From the NCBI GenBank assembly GCA_930367205.1, contig OV884009.1, positions 103,933,189 through 103,997,188 on the forward strand: 64,000 bases of DNA, in the 5' to 3' direction. The translations under genes and the position numbers were made by a program. This document shows, one piece after another, positions 1 through 13,654 of this stretch; within the stretch, counting starts at the first letter, position 1; each line of letters starts with the position of its first letter. The notes below the pieces were generated by a model. That model was given only the letters and a program-made list of their open reading frames with translations, ran no database searches and was not told the origin of the DNA. Source of the DNA: Acanthosoma haemorrhoidale. Lineage: Eukaryota; Arthropoda; Insecta; Hemiptera; Acanthosomatidae.

Positions 1-478
1 ATGCTATATTTTTTATCATGACGCCTACGCTTAGTACATATAATGTAAAATTATAGTGAGCTGTGAGTTTATAGTTGGTCAATATTTGATAGTTGACACG
101 AGTGCGTTTCGTAGGGAATTGTTTAGGTTGACATAAAAACATATTTTATATTTTCATCACATTTATGCCATTTCCACATACCATGATGAATGTATGCGTC
201 AGGTCATATAAAGAAGAAAAGAAAAGAAAACTGTGATTCACGAAAATTAATAATGATAGATAATGGGATAAAATAGTATATTACAAAATAAATCGTGTGA
301 GCCTTTATCTTAATATATATATATATATATATATACAGCTGTAAAGACTCCTGCATCCAAGTGACTTTAGGGGAAGAATGATTGGGTTAAAAGTAGCAAA
401 ACTGCAAGTGGGTATTTCAAATTCGTAATCTGTAACCAAAAACAGGTAGGAACTTATTATTACCTCGATCTGTGACGT

Positions 479-525
<47 letters not shown>

Positions 526-1425
526 TCAAATTTTAACAATCTGTACTAAATGTAACCATTACATTCGATTACCGAAGTCAACTACACCGCAAAATATATA
601 CTATAAATAGTATTTAACTCTGATACCTACAGAAATTGAAGGTTAATGTGATTTCGGTGACATCATAATTACAATTAATTTGTTAATTTTGGTTGAAACT
701 TATAGTTTGATATAAAATTATTCTAGACAATCCCGCGGGCGCCATAGATATTTTTCAACTTGTGCTCTTTGCCCTTTAGTTTGCCTACATGTAACTTTAT
801 AATCAGTTAGGTGTTTATATACAGCACAAATAATATTATTTAGTTAGTAAACTTAGTAAAGAAATTAGTAATGACAGATGTGACGTTATGCTTTTCCAAT
901 GAGGATATAAATAAGTAATACATTGCCTAAATGTAAGTGAGCATCCTCAGAAATATAATAAAAAAAATCATTTAGCAGCTATAGTTCATGCATAATTTAT
1001 TCTTTCGAGTAATATTCATAGAGGCACTTTATATATCTTTTTTTGTTAATAGAACATCAGCAGTCGACGTTTAGCCTACTCAGGCATCCTCAACACTACA
1101 GTTCAGAACAAAAAACATAAATTCACATATCGAAAAGACAATCAATTAACAAGAGAGTCAGAGAGTTAATTAACAAAAATTGAAAGATGATATCATTTGC
1201 AAGTGTGTTGTTATTCTCCTTTTATTGTTTTCAATCATAATTATTTATTAAACCAACTGTTTTTGTATGTAATTGTCGTCTAAATATGTAAATTTATGTA
1301 TCTTGTTCTGAATTGTACTCCTGAGGATCCTTGAATAGGCGAAACTCCAGATTTCCTGAGAATCCAAGAATTTTTTTCTAACATAATATTTTACTTCGCT
1401 TTAAAATATTAAAAAAAACAGTCAG
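1..1425. other. AT-rich gene-less DNA with two TA microsatellites
   Basis: I see no coding sequence or recognisable element here. Uninterrupted TA dinucleotide runs lie at about 313-335 and 482-520. The short open frame that crosses both of them is simply the TA repeat read as Tyr-Ile codons. Confidence 0.7.
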
Positions 1426-2334
1426 CATATATTTTGAAAAACTGTGCCAAAGATATTAATTATCAAATCCTTACAAAAAGTTGAATATTATAAAAAAAAA
1501 TCTATCTTTATTAGGTGGTAATTTTTTTTAAAAATCAATCGAAACTTCAAATTATAATTATAAAATGCAACAATAATGAATCAGAAATAAAATATGTCAG
1601 CCTTGAAACTTGAGACCAATTGTGTAATGATATTATTTATTGTATTAAAGATATATACATATAGATATAGAAGTAGATGGTTATAAAAACAGAATAAAAT
1701 ACTTTTCTTTGGAATTTATTATAAATACGCAATATGTATGATGTTTTGATGAAAACCAAAGGTTTATAATGTTTAAATTGTTAAGAGAGCAGAATGAAGA
1801 AATGTTGAAGCATGAATGAAGAAGTGAAGAAAGAAGGGCCTATATGGATGAAGGAAACGAAGGAAGAAACATTTTTTGAATTTGCGTTTTTCTGAAAATC
1901 ATTTAAATTTTTTCTAAAATTATAATCATAAAGTCCTTAATACAATCTTATTATATTAGTAAATGGTAAGGAACATAGAGAAACAAAATAATATATCAAA
2001 ACAATTATAAAACAAAGAAAAATAATATACTCGTATATATTTAATATTTTAGTGTGAAATAGTATTTCGTTTATTAAAAATACATTTTAAAAATAATAAT
2101 ACATATAAAATCGAAAACTAAATAAAACCACTAGTAAATTTATTTATTTATTTAAGTTATTGATTTTATTTTATTTGTGATTTATTATTGTTGCATTTTA
2201 TAATTATAATTTAAAGTTTCGATTGATTTTTAAAAAAAGTTACCACCTAATGAAGATAGATTGTTTTCATAATATTCAACTTTTTGTACGGATTTGATAA
2301 TTAATATCTTTGGCACAGTTCTTCAAAATATATG
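1426..2334. mobile_element. Foldback / MITE-like element with ~170-bp inverted arms
   Basis: The segment 1426-1593 is the near-perfect reverse complement of 2163-2334. The outer ends read catatattttgaaaaactg on the left and the complement of that, with one mismatch, on the right. The arms enclose about 570 bp of AT-rich DNA with no transposase frame, as expected for a non-autonomous foldback or long-TIR MITE. The right arm abuts an RTE-like coding remnant, so the element may have inserted into it. I cannot define a target-site duplication. Confidence 0.7.
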
Positions 2335-2692
2335 GGACGGAAACCTCATGCCTCCCCAGTCTAGAGAAACTACTGAGAATAGAACGAAGAATCCTAAGAA
2401 GGATCTAGAGCCCCAAAAAGACACAAGAAGAATACAGACTGGGCCCAACCAAGAAATCTACAAAGACACAAAAGACCTAGAAATGGACATAAGGATCAGG
2501 AGACTGAAATTCCACGGACATATGGTAAGAATGGCCCCGGAAAGACTAAACAAGGAAATATTCCAGAAACCCCGAGGATACAAAAGCTCAAGGGGATACA
2601 CCAAGCAGATGAAGGAAGAAACTGAAAGACTAGGAATAACGGACCAAGATTTTCAGAACGGAGAAAGATATAGGAAAAACTGAGGTAAATCA
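2335..2692 (+). pseudogene. RTE-like endonuclease/reverse transcriptase, C-terminal remnant
   Basis: An open frame to 2683 carries the tail signature of RTE-like non-LTR polyproteins: a basic stretch, then NQEIYKDTKDLEM, then IRIRRLKFHGHMVRMAPERL, then an acidic/basic tail. A second frame just upstream reads SLEKLLRIERRILRRI followed by a stop, which matches the segment normally preceding it. There is therefore a frameshift near 2440 and no RT or endonuclease core: this is only the 3' end of a dead copy. The subfamily is not certain. Confidence 0.6.
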
Positions 2693-3509
2693 AGGTTCTT
2701 GTGGGAAAGAAAAAATCGAAAAAGGGAGTCGCGTGGACAGAAATAACAAATTCTTTTCAATTCCATCAAGTCGATATTGATCGTATTTATCATAAATGGA
2801 AGGAAGGGCGATTTCTTAATATCTCTGTCCATGATTTATTTGCGAGACGATTTTATTTTAGATTGCTTTTCAAATCCTCATGAGTGCATTAGTTTTGCCA
2901 GGCAAAGGGATAAATGAATAACTTTCATAGTTTCATTTTTTCCTACCTATCACACGAATGCATTGTAATCTTCATTTAGGGGAAAGTGTTGTCTATTTTA
3001 GCACCACGATAAAACTGTAGCTTACCACCGAACCAATAAAGGATATAATATTTCACTATAAGAAGAATTTTTATTTTAGTTTCACCCTCATATAAAAGTA
3101 TCTTTTCCAATGTGAACAACTTTTAGTGATCACGAATTTTAAACAAACTAAATGTTTTTTTTTACATACGTTCTTTTTTTCGTTCAGCCCGTAGGGAGAG
3201 CTTTTTCTTTAAAACAGGTACAGGGAAAAATTATACTATTGTTGGGATATATGATACAGGGTTAATTACAATGAATGAACAAAATACAGATCAATTAGGA
3301 TGAACAATTTGTAGATAAACAAAAACATTTATAGAAAAACGATTCATAGATAAACAAAAACATAATACATTGAGCACAAACAGCATATACCTGCAGACAA
3401 TTGGTAATTATGTGAAGCACACACCCGATCCTTCTAAATTGTAAAACATAAAAAATGAACACATGCAATTATTCACTGCACAATAATAACCACTCTGCTT
3501 GAGAAGGTT

Positions 3510-3905
3510 ACTCTCCGGTCACCTCTCATCGGTAGTTTTTGTTGACGTCATTATTAACCCAAGGTACCCCTCTCCATGAATGGCGCCGAGAAAACAAACG
3601 TTGGGTTTGATGATGCGACCGATGCTCTGTTTCTGTTGGTGGTGGTAAGATGCTTCCTGAAGGGCCCGTCGTCTCTGGAAGTCTTCAAGTGAAAACTCCG
3701 GTTTTAGTTGATCTACAGAGACTGTAACTTTTCAACTGTTCGGGAGCCGAATCCTGAAATATTTGTTGGTCTTCCTAGTGACGGTTTCTTAACCCCGTCA
3801 ACTCGCACAAGTACATGACTACACGAAGAAAGTTCTTTGTGGACGATTTCCTTAATAGGCCTAACTGTGCGGGTCGTATATGGTTCATTGTTTCAAGTAG
3901 CCTGT
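3510..3905 (-). pseudogene. Ty3/Gypsy pol C-terminus, degenerate
   Basis: Read on the - strand across shifting frames, this gives the conserved end of a Gypsy integrase: an IRPA segment near 3870, a fragment resembling the usual HVFVRVDGVKKP box near 3800, then RIRLPNS and VTVSVDQLKPEF near 3700-3740, followed by a histidine- and glutamine-rich tail. Frame changes and stops show it is dead. The upstream integrase core, RT and protease are not present next to it. The DNA below 3510 may include its 3' UTR or LTR, but I could not find a matching second LTR. Confidence 0.55.
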
Positions 3906-6900
3906 GTTACCATGCATATTGTTATTAGATTATCCATATTTTCGCCTTATTAGAATTGGAAGCTTAGTCATGCCTCATGTATGCTTTAAGGTGCAGGGCG
4001 ATATCACGAAATATTGTACCTAAGACTCTCTTACGCCGTATGAAAATGATCCCAGGATGCAGTGTTACAACAAAATGCACCCTCTAATGAATTTTGCTTC
4101 AAAAATGGGGTCAGATAGAGAAAGTCACTCTCGTATGTGATGTTAAAAATTTGTCCGACAAAAACGGCCAACGCAGTGAGAACAATCCGAGATATACTCG
4201 TATCATCAATCATATCCTCATAATAAACAGACTACATTTTGTTTATGCCAATGCCGTTGTCTTTTCAGTTAGAACAATGACAGTTCTCCAAGATCCCTTC
4301 AGAAATTATAATAATAAACTATTAGAAATTTAATAGAGAAGAATAAAACAATGCACAGTGCACGTACATCCAAAATCTCAGCCGAAGGATTAAACCAGAT
4401 ACCTGTTTTTGTGGGACATTGCCACACGAATAAACAAATTTAAGGGTCTTGGGGTTGTAATGATATGAAATAACGATATATTACTCTCAGAGTTCATCGT
4501 GATCAATGCTATGTCATTACTTCCCAACCTTTATTTCGATTTTCATTACAGTTTTGCTAACAACTCTCCTGAGGTATTGCCCCTCTTGGGCTTTTTTAAG
4601 AGTCAAGTTTTTTGTAAATGCCTCTACTCGCTCTTATGGTCAATATTGACGTGAAGATTGTTTTAAATGCTTCTTGATTTGACTTTTTGGTGTCACTTCT
4701 GTTTTGTTTTTTCAGAAACCAGGGAATTCAGAGTTTAGGCCGAAGAATAGTTACTGGCCGCCATAACCTCAACATTTATCCCCCCATTCTCTCATCTCTG
4801 GATAAATTAACACTACGTATTTAAAGTTTCCCGCTTTTTCTATTACCTTTTTCCTTTGTTGCTTGGAAAAATTGTCCCATCACCATTTCAATCAGCTGGC
4901 AAAACAATGTCGCCTGCATACGCAAGGGACATCTCTGCTTCATTTATAAGCCAGTTACCAATAAAGTGTCTCCTCGTCCTATGTCAAATGATTAGCACTT
5001 CATCCGTAGACAATGAGCGTACTCCACTATCGGTGAATAATTTTGCCGACTTATAGTTGGCAGTCGACATATAATTCCTTACTCTGGGTATGAAAACGCC
5101 ATTTATCACAGCCTTGTCTCTTCAAGGAGCACTATGGAGCACTTTTTACTGCCCAGTCAAAATGACTGATGAATCATTATGGTGAACCATAAATGCATTT
5201 CATTGTTGCAGGCTATTATTTCTTCCGATAGTGGGCCCCTTCCAGGTGGGCTTCATTGAAGGGCTGTATGTAGTCTGCTTTCTAAAATCCAGCTATTTAT
5301 TTTCCCGGGAGCACTTAGCAGTGGGATTTATGAATGAATATTGTATAGATGGGAACAATAACTGTCAGCTCCATGGTCAGGTATCAGTTTTGTTTCCCTT
5401 CCCAACTGAAATACTTTTATTGAACGCAAGCTACACAATATTTGATGATTATCCCTAATTATTGTTAGTTTGAATATTGACAATGTCCCATCTTGGCTGA
5501 ATGAGAAATCATGGGCTGGTACATTTTCCATGGTGACTGGTAGATTTCCCAGAGTAGAAATTACGTTGGCAGGTTTTCAGTTATTAATATATGAGAGTGA
5601 AATCTGGTTGGGAGGCTTTTGTAGGAGGTTGATGGAAGCTGAATGAATGTCCATTGACACCCAGGACCCACTTGTTCTCGCATTGTGACTGTTCGCTCTC
5701 GCTGCCGGTTAGTATTTGCCATCTCCTTCCACTTACGGAGGCAGCTCAAACTGTATCTCCAAACCTACGGTGTAACTAGATCCCAGGATTAGCAGCCTTT
5801 TTTTCATTGTTGAAAAATTATTATTTTGTTATACCAACTAAAAATTGTTTACATATATCAAAAACTAAATTTATATTTTTAAACATAAACGATGTAGAAA
5901 GTAAAGAATTGTCATCAAGAAGAAATTACAAGGCTCGTGTTTAAATACTTATTGTATTAGGGTTGTGAAAAAATAACTCCGTATATTTATATTACCGTAT
6001 ATATTAAAGATCTGTGTTACAGAAAATATCCTTTATTTCAAGCAAACAAGATTGTGATTAACTAAAATATTATTGACCTTAAAACCTACTTAAACCCCAT
6101 TTGATTTTTATAATTAACTTCCAAAACATAAGTTATTTTTTTTTGCGTTACTGCTTTTAGTGCCATAGGGGAAAATCAAAAAAATCTTAATCAGGTTCTG
6201 AGTTATGAGCTGAGGGATTTTAACTATACGGGTCCGACTTATTTCATGTTTATTATTATTTTTTTCATACTTCCCGTTAAGTGAAGAGACGGAGTGAACA
6301 ATGCTTACGAACTCTATCGTGCAGCATGCTGACAGGCGAGGGACGATACTTGTTTAGAAGTAGAGCCTTTCCCTCTGGGCTGAGGGAAAACTGTTCCCGT
6401 CCACAGTCAAGTCCGAAGGAACAGCGTCTATTTTCAAATACTGTGGAATAATAATCTTTCTTCTGCATCTCCTATGGTAGATGTCGAAAAATTGATTGAG
6501 TCCATAATGAAATTTTAAATATATATATCGTGGGAGAACTTCATTTATTTCCACAAATTTTCCTCTTTTCTTTTGTTGTTTAGTACGCATATTTTAAAAC
6601 AATTCGTTACTTTAATTGGGCAACGTCAGCACTTATCAAAAAATAAAAGCTTTAGCTGCGACTAAATTAAACCCAAAACGTGAAAGATAAGGAATGAACT
6701 ATACTTGAGTTGGTTACTAGGACTTGTGAATGTCATCTGCATAAATGAACGATTATACCTGGAAATATCTCAGGTTCCATCTTACAATCATCGTCCGGGT
6801 TGTCCCCTATCGTTCGGCGGTAGAGATAGTAAATGCATTGTCACAATGTAATTAACAAACGGGTACACTCTGGGTATTTACAGGTACACATACTACACAC

Positions 6901-7189
6901 GGGAGAGACAATCGTATAGACACCCGTGTCCACAACAGGCCCCAACCCACTCGACCAAAGCAGTCACCCCAGAGCAAGGGGCCATGCCCCCACCCCCGAA
7001 GGTCCACTGCCTTTATAATAGTATTTATATATACACAACACTCCTTACCTTTTAGATTTTTGATATTTTACCTATTTAAACAACCGAAAATATTTTACAT
7101 AATTATTTACAACTTATTACTAACACTTTGTTTAATATTTTGAATTTAACTTTTACAACATTAATCATTGTCACTATAGCTCCTTGGGT
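3906..7189. other. Unassigned DNA, no supported gene
   Basis: Several frames of 60-79 codons occur, for example + 4094-4333, + 5231-5458 and - 6354-6590. None shows a recognisable motif or splice context. Base composition is less AT-rich at 3.5-5.8 kb and 6.8-7.0 kb, suggesting decayed mobile elements; 6780-7020 could be LTR-derived because it precedes a Gypsy remnant. I see no structural proof. Confidence 0.5.
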
Positions 7190-8029
7190 TGTCTCAAGTC
7201 AACCTTACCAGTCCTATCTTTAATGAAATATAGGTCTTGTTTTCCCTCTCAGTAATGCGGGGAACCAAATCAACATCCTCTTGAACCGAGACTTCCGGTG
7301 GAAGGAATTTTTCATCTCAATGACTAGTTCCCGTAACATCCCGTAACTGACGACGGCGTAGACCTATACGCATATAATATAGACCACAACATTTCTAACC
7401 CTAGTTGATGTTTGAACCACTCTTTCGACTAAACAATTTGACTCTTGGTTATGTGGTGGGCTATTGAACAGTTTAACCTGACTAGACTGACAATACTTTT
7501 TAAACTCTTCGGAACTAAACGGTGGACCATTATCACTGACTATAGTTGTTGGTAAAGAGGATCTGGCGCATAACTCATTTAACTGTGCAATGACTTCGCC
7601 TGCCTTTGTTGATTTAATTTGGAACCACTCCACCCATTTAGAAAATGAGTCAACCACAATCAAGAAATTTTATTTTGAAAATAAAAAAAATCCAAATGAA
7701 TTGGTTCCCTTGGCCCCATTGCTGAAGGCCAGGACATTCTTAATTTTTTTTTAGTTTCGTTAGGACTCTTTTGACAATTGAAACACGATTGGTTTTTTTT
7801 TCTCTATATTCAAATCCATACCTTTCAAGTATACATACTACATAGCAAACATTTTTAACCTGACTATTCCTGGATGACTCTGATGTATTAAATTTAAAAC
7901 TTATTAATTTTCCGGTACAATTTTGCCCCCATAAAATAAGGACACCTTGCCTAGCAGTGTTATAGCCTACACAACTATAGTGAGGCCCTAAAAAGCATGG
8001 GTGAGCTTGATCTATCCGCAAGCCAAGAT
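7190..8029 (-). pseudogene. Ty3/Gypsy integrase remnant
   Basis: On the - strand the order is that of a Gypsy integrase. First comes an HHCC-like region (LHQSHPGIVRLK near 7900, then CFNCQKSPNETKK near 7760), then the RNase-H-fold core: IVVDSFSKWVEWF with the first catalytic Asp, TTIVSDNGPPFSSEEFKKYC with the second, and a PPHNQESN stretch with an E in LVERVVQT. At least two frameshifts separate these blocks. At the high-coordinate end it is cut by a DD41D mariner fragment at about 8029. It is unlike the Gypsy copies at 24.7 and 36.4 kb, so it represents another lineage. Confidence 0.75.
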
Positions 8030-8690
8030 TTTTCGGGATGCATTGGATGCTCTTGGATCTCATGTGGATTGGTATCGTCCCAAATTCGACAATTTTGTTT
8101 GTTGATGTACCCATTCATCCAGAAATGGGCCTCATCACTGAAGATTTTGTGATGAAAATTAGCTCCAGTGCCCATTCAGCGAACACACGTCGTTGTCTAT
8201 GGTCGTTTAACTTCAGCTCCTGGGTAAGTTGAATTTTGTACGGGTGCTGGCCCAAGTCACGACGCAAAATTCAACAAGTTGTGGTCACCGAAAGAGTGCT
8301 GGTAAGCGACGCGAAGTCGACTGCCTAGGATTCTCCTGCACACTCTCACGGACAGCTGCAATGTTTTCGGCAGATCTTGCGTTTCGTCGATGTACGGGTG
8401 TTGGTTGATTGTTTACTAAGCCAGTGGACTCAAATTTATCCACCACACCGTGAATAGTCGTCTTGGTAGGACGGTTGCGGTGACCGTAAAATGAGCAAAG
8501 TTCGCGGAGCGTTGCCCAAACAGCACACCCATATTGATAAAACAATTTTATCATTTGCATGGAACGCTATATCCATCCATAGTGATTTGGCAAAACAGAC
8601 TGAATAATTGACATCCAATTCGACAGATACAGTTTCAACAATATGGCGGCTATAAACTGTCAAAGTTTGGAAGTCCCTATTGGAAGACGC
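8030..8690 (-). mobile_element. DD41D mariner, copy 1, truncated after first catalytic block
   Basis: This is the 5' half of a Tc1/mariner-superfamily transposon in reverse orientation. The outer end reads GCGTCTTCCAATAGGGACTT, as in the copy at 31279. The helix-turn-helix part (MIKLFYQYGCAVWATLREL, TKTTIHGVVDKFESTG, NQPTPVHRR) and the start of the DDE domain with SDEAHFWMNGY are readable in two or more frames. Homology stops at PEKS, about 8029, where Gypsy integrase sequence begins. The second and third catalytic Asp are absent, so it cannot make transposase. Confidence 0.8.
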
Positions 8691-9599
8691 AGTCTGGGCC
8701 TTCAAAGAGCAGATCTACGTTTAGCTTTGAGAGCCTGGATCTGTGATGCCCAACTGAGAGACCGGTCTTTAACAAGTCAAAAATATTGGGTTCATCATGG
8801 AAATGAATAGGGTTATTGGTTATAAGAAGTGAGTAAATATTTTCAGCGAGGCACCTCCGGAAATAAATGCCAATATACCTTGCGGCCGCTCTCAAAAGTG
8901 GCAATTATCGCAAAAAGACAATTTACTCGTTGATAGTTCTGCTTTGAGCTTACAATTATTGTTAACATTTGATTTTAATGTTAGTTTGTCTTGAGAAGTG
9001 GCAAGAGACTGTGCTGTGTTAAATCCGTAAGTAAAAAGACGTTAATAACTGTTAACTGATTAAGGATTACTTAAAATATTTTCCTTTGGTTGCATGTAAT
9101 TTGTTCAATAAAGCTATTTCTAATATAAAAATTCTTCATATGCCAAAACAATCATTAAATCAGATAGGTATATAATATACCTGTATCAATCTAATATTTT
9201 TGCATATATACTCATTCTGTTTCTGTTTAAAAAGTAGATAAGGTAATAGATTTTTTTGTTTTTTACAACAGTTGTAATTATTTATTATCATTGAAAATGA
9301 TTATCTTATGACAATAGGAACTTGAATTAAAAAATAAAATTTTCATGTGGACTGGTGTGGAACGTGAGCCTATGTGTTATAAATTTATTTATTTATAAAG
9401 TTATTAATATAAGTGTTTCTTCAACAGACACAATATTTTTTTTTCTCCAATTGTACAGGAATTTATAACTTGTTTGATGGATCTTTAAAGCGTTGGGAGT
9501 GGTAAAAAAATTTGTTTTACATAAACATAACCAACATAACTCTAAAACCATTAGGTACTACCTCGTGTACCATCGAGTGGTACTCAAGCAGTGTAGTTG
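8691..9599. other. AT-rich gene-less DNA
   Basis: No gene, repeat family or element end can be supported here. Short frames such as - 8677-8904 have no motif. Confidence 0.5.
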
Positions 9600-10160
9600 T
9601 GTTCAACTTTTACGATTTCAATGTAGTTGTGTTCAACTTTGCGAAATCTATGACGCATTATTCCAAATAATAAAAGCCGTCAACAGAGCAGCAGAAACTA
9701 AAGTTAAAGCAAGTGAGTTAGCAAAATATTAATAAAAAATGACATGTTTATATGCGGTGTAATTCAATGGCACGATATTTTATTTGAATAAATTTATTCC
9801 CAAAGCTATTGCAATCTGGTAGTTATAAATTTGTCAGATTGTGAATGGATGTTACTAGAAAAGTTATACACAAGCTGGATCGATAGTATGGAAATTGTTT
9901 CCAATGAGATGCCAGGGAACCTTGAATAGAGTACAGAGTTTCCTGTGGAAACTGAAGTTAGGCACAGAAGGAAAAGGCGTAAATTGGACGATGAATAACC
10001 TGTCAATGATTTACGGGTTCATTGCATCATACTTTGAAAATCTACCACGCAGTCCTGCCTAACACACTCAATTAGAAAGTTTTTGTTGGAATTGGTTGAT
10101 TCCAGAGTTTGATTTACTCCCTCCAACCAAACATAAGAGGAAATCTATTGAATAGCAAGT
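9600..10160 (+). pseudogene. hAT-like (ZMYM1/TTF-type) transposase fossil
   Basis: Fragments in three frames line up in the order found in TTF/zinc-finger-MYM-type hAT proteins. CEIYDALFQIIKAVNRAAE and TKVKASELAKY lie near 9640-9730, then CGVIQWHDILFE near 9755, then a segment resembling the loop before VETEVRHRRKRRKLDDE near 9950-9995. Stops and frameshifts are frequent, and no zinc finger or C-terminal dimerisation domain can be read. This is an old fragment. The assignment rests on motif recall and should be treated as moderate. Confidence 0.5.
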
Positions 10161-12741
10161 GAATTCAAAATGTGGAGCCAATGCTTGAAAAGGAATGTGG
10201 GACTAAGTAAATCACAGGAGTTATTTGCTTACGTATCTTACCTGGACCGTTTAACTGTTTCCATTCCTCAAATTATATTCGTTCCTACACACTTGTCATG
10301 TTCCCTCAAGGTTTCATATTTGTTTAAATCTGACAGACGATTTATTTTCATACGGTTGCCTTTATGTTGAAATGGCACGAGAATCAAAACTCCATATTGT
10401 CACCGAAGAAAAATAAACTGAAATAAATGTTCCGTGCGGGCGAATATTAATAAAAAAATGCTGAATAATTATTTGAGGTTACTGAATTAGTGAAATTGAT
10501 ATCTCTTAGCAATTTTGTCTTCTATAAGCATCTTTTCTTCAAGGTTGTTGTAGAATTTTCAATTATTAACCAGCTCATTAAGCTGTCTTGATGACCAATG
10601 GCGTCCCCATATTAAGCCTTAATTGGAATAACCTCTGTCACACAGAGACGGAATTGTATATTTTTTATAACTGTTAAAAATAGATGAAAAAGAAATATGG
10701 TGACGCAAGAAATGGTTACCATCTGCGTTGCTTCAGAAACACTTGTGACTAACACGATGATTAGATAATTTATGCTTGATCTTCTTTCACATCTTGCAAA
10801 TGAAAAGCCTCATCAACCACAATTTTATTAAAATATTGTGAAATTATTATCGAAGTTTAAAAAAAATTTTAGCATCGACAGTGCTAAAACAACAAACAGG
10901 CTTGGAATACAAATTTAGTTATATTTTTATTTTTCATCCACCAATTTAAAGATAACAACTCCATGAAACACAAAAGACTTACCCTCAAAGATCAACGTAG
11001 AGCACTGTAGATATATCAATTTTTACTTTTTGTTTTAATATACATTCATTTTTTTAAATTAAATTATTTTATTAAAATTTTAAATTAAAATAAAAACATA
11101 TAATTTTTAACAGACTGTATTTTTTTTATTCTCTGCAGTCTTCACCATCGTAAGAGCATTTCACGGGAATTGGGCTACGTATCCCTTAGGCCAAATTAAA
11201 ATTTCCAATAATTAGCCAATGAAAAGAGACGCTGTGAGGGCCTTAATGAACTCTTTATAGCTTAGGCCCCATTCAAATCTTAGTCACTATATTTTTAGTT
11301 TGGCTGATAATTATGTGAAATAGTGGGATGAAAAGACCAATAATGAATATGAATTCAGATTTCAGTCTTTTTAAATTTCTAGATTAATTCCCTCAATTTC
11401 GATGTTCTATTATTTTTTAAATATCTAGCCATGGGCTTGTGTTCATTGCACCAGTGCAGTTTACATTTTGATCCTAATTTATTGTGCAAGTAACATATTT
11501 TTACCACCATTTTGACAAACTGGGTCTCAAACTCCTTAATGTAATGATGAATTCTATTATTTCCACTGGTAGTATTTAAAATGTAACATTTCTCGCTTTT
11601 GTATCTAAAGAAACCCAGAAGCATTCTAAATTGAAACGCTGATATTCATATAACGCGGATATAATAGTCCCGAGGTCGCTGATCATGGCCATTTTCTCAG
11701 CCCTCTTCGATACATATCACCCAACTCGGGGTACATATTTCTACGTCAAAAGATGCATACTCCAACAAGGTTTGAATTGATTCATATTTATCCAGTCGAT
11801 AGTTTAACATGGTAATTAACACGAAAAGGGGACAAGTGGGCGTGGGACGAGTTCAAGGGAGTTGGACTGTGATGGATCCACCAACCACTGCTATTTGTGC
11901 CGAGACTTGCGTCTGTTTCATCGCTATACCATGCTAAATATATCTTAGATAGCTTTAAATCCCTTTTTGAACATACTAGATATATTATCTTAAAACAGAT
12001 TAATAAATGAAATAGAACCGAATGATGTTTGGGTAAACGGACCGATTTGTCAAATCTCCCGTGTAGTGAATAAAAAATCAGTTATACTCTTTAGTTTTTA
12101 GAAGTAATTTTAGACTGCTGCAAAAATATATGAATAAGGAAAATAATAGTTAAGAAGAAACCTAGTGACTGGGTGGGTACACAAACCCGAACCCGGGACC
12201 TCCTGATTCCTGTCTATTCTCCGAAACCATAAATAAATAGTTACAACGTTGTTTTTGTTAGACGGGTTCTTTCTTAAGTAGCCTGTGTATTTAGAAGTTT
12301 ATTGGCGGAGGTTTGCTTCACTTCTTACATTTTTTTACCTTCTACTGTGCATTTATTTGTACTGTCTCTCTTTGGACTGCTTAGTAACTAATTACGTACA
12401 TTACAAACACTGATACTCTTTACGCACTCCGGTAAGAAGAAAAAGTTATGTTAGAAACTGTTAACTGTTAAAAAAGTTAACACAACTTAAAGAAATTCTG
12501 ATCATAAATTGTGACGAAAGAAATGAAAATCTGAAAAAGTAACTGATACATGTTTGCCTGGATAATAAATCAAAGTATTTAATACTAAAAAAAGTATAAA
12601 AGGTAAAATAATTTTACCATTTAATTATAATTAAAGACTCATAAACTTTATTTTGACAAATGTCAATATACACATCACAAACCTGTTCTGAAATTATTAA
12701 ACTATATTTTAAATATTAAACGTTATTTTTATTTATGTTCA

Positions 12742-12794
<53 letters not shown>

Positions 12795-13654
12795 CAATCT
12801 CTATTCATGACAATATCCCTAAAATGTAAAAAATAATGATTCGTATGGGAATAAAACGCTTCAGAGCTCCCCGATATTATTTTTTATGCAATTTGAATAT
12901 TTCATTGTACAAACACAAAAGAAAAGTTATTTTATAGTATTGTTTGAGTGAAAAGTTGATCTGAGAAATGAAAGTTATCGTTTAAAAGTTTCATAATCTC
13001 AGAGATTAGAACTCTGTTCATATCCTAGCATTTGTCAAGCTATGTTTCATTTTTTTGAGAAATATAATATAAAGTAGTATTGATATACAGTCTGACTATT
13101 GTTTATTTTAAATGAGTTGTATCACGTTGAATTTCAGAACATTAACATTTGACAGTACAGTGTAACAACCGTTCAGCTTTAGAACGATACCTTCTGTACC
13201 TTCTGTACCTTTTACCAGGCTCTACAATACATCGCAAATAATATTTCAATGAGGCCGTTAGAAAAATGAATTCAAGTATATTTTGCATTATAAAATAATG
13301 AGAACAGAAAACAATCGGCATATAAATTGTTCATATTTAACTAAATTTTAATTGTTTCCATCCTACATTTATTAACATGATTAATAACACTGGTCTACAA
13401 AAAGAAACTTGATTTGATATTTACTGCTGATCTTCATGTTTTTCAGTGCGCTGAAACTGAAAATAAATTCCGTTGATGAGATTGTGTTCAATCTCGACAT
13501 CTCGAGTAGGCATAGTAATAAAAATGATGATAAAAAAACAGAATCGACCGATAATAAAAACTACATTACATAAATCTGTTCAGATGTACAGATAAAAGTT
13601 TCCAGAGTAAAAATATATATATGTTATTAATTTTGTTATTTATTTTTATGAAAA
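10161..13654. other. AT-rich gene-less DNA with a TA microsatellite
   Basis: No convincing coding region. A long TA run occupies about 12741-12791. The 81-codon - strand frame at 11379-11624 has no motif I recognise and no neighbouring exon. Confidence 0.6.
12150..12235 (-). repeat. Possible tRNA-related SINE fragment
   Basis: The reverse complement contains GGTCCCGGGTTCGGGTTTG, which resembles a pol III B box (GGTTCRANNCC) in a tRNA-like context. A plausible A box is weak. No poly(A) tail or target duplication was identified, so this is tentative. Confidence 0.25.

Noticed and set aside
305..529. 74-codon frame of Tyr-Ile repeats
   Set aside because: Translation of a TA microsatellite.
4094..5458. 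Cluster of 60-79-codon frames at 4-5.5 kb as a small gene
   Set aside because: No shared phase, splice signals or motif; lengths are within chance expectation.
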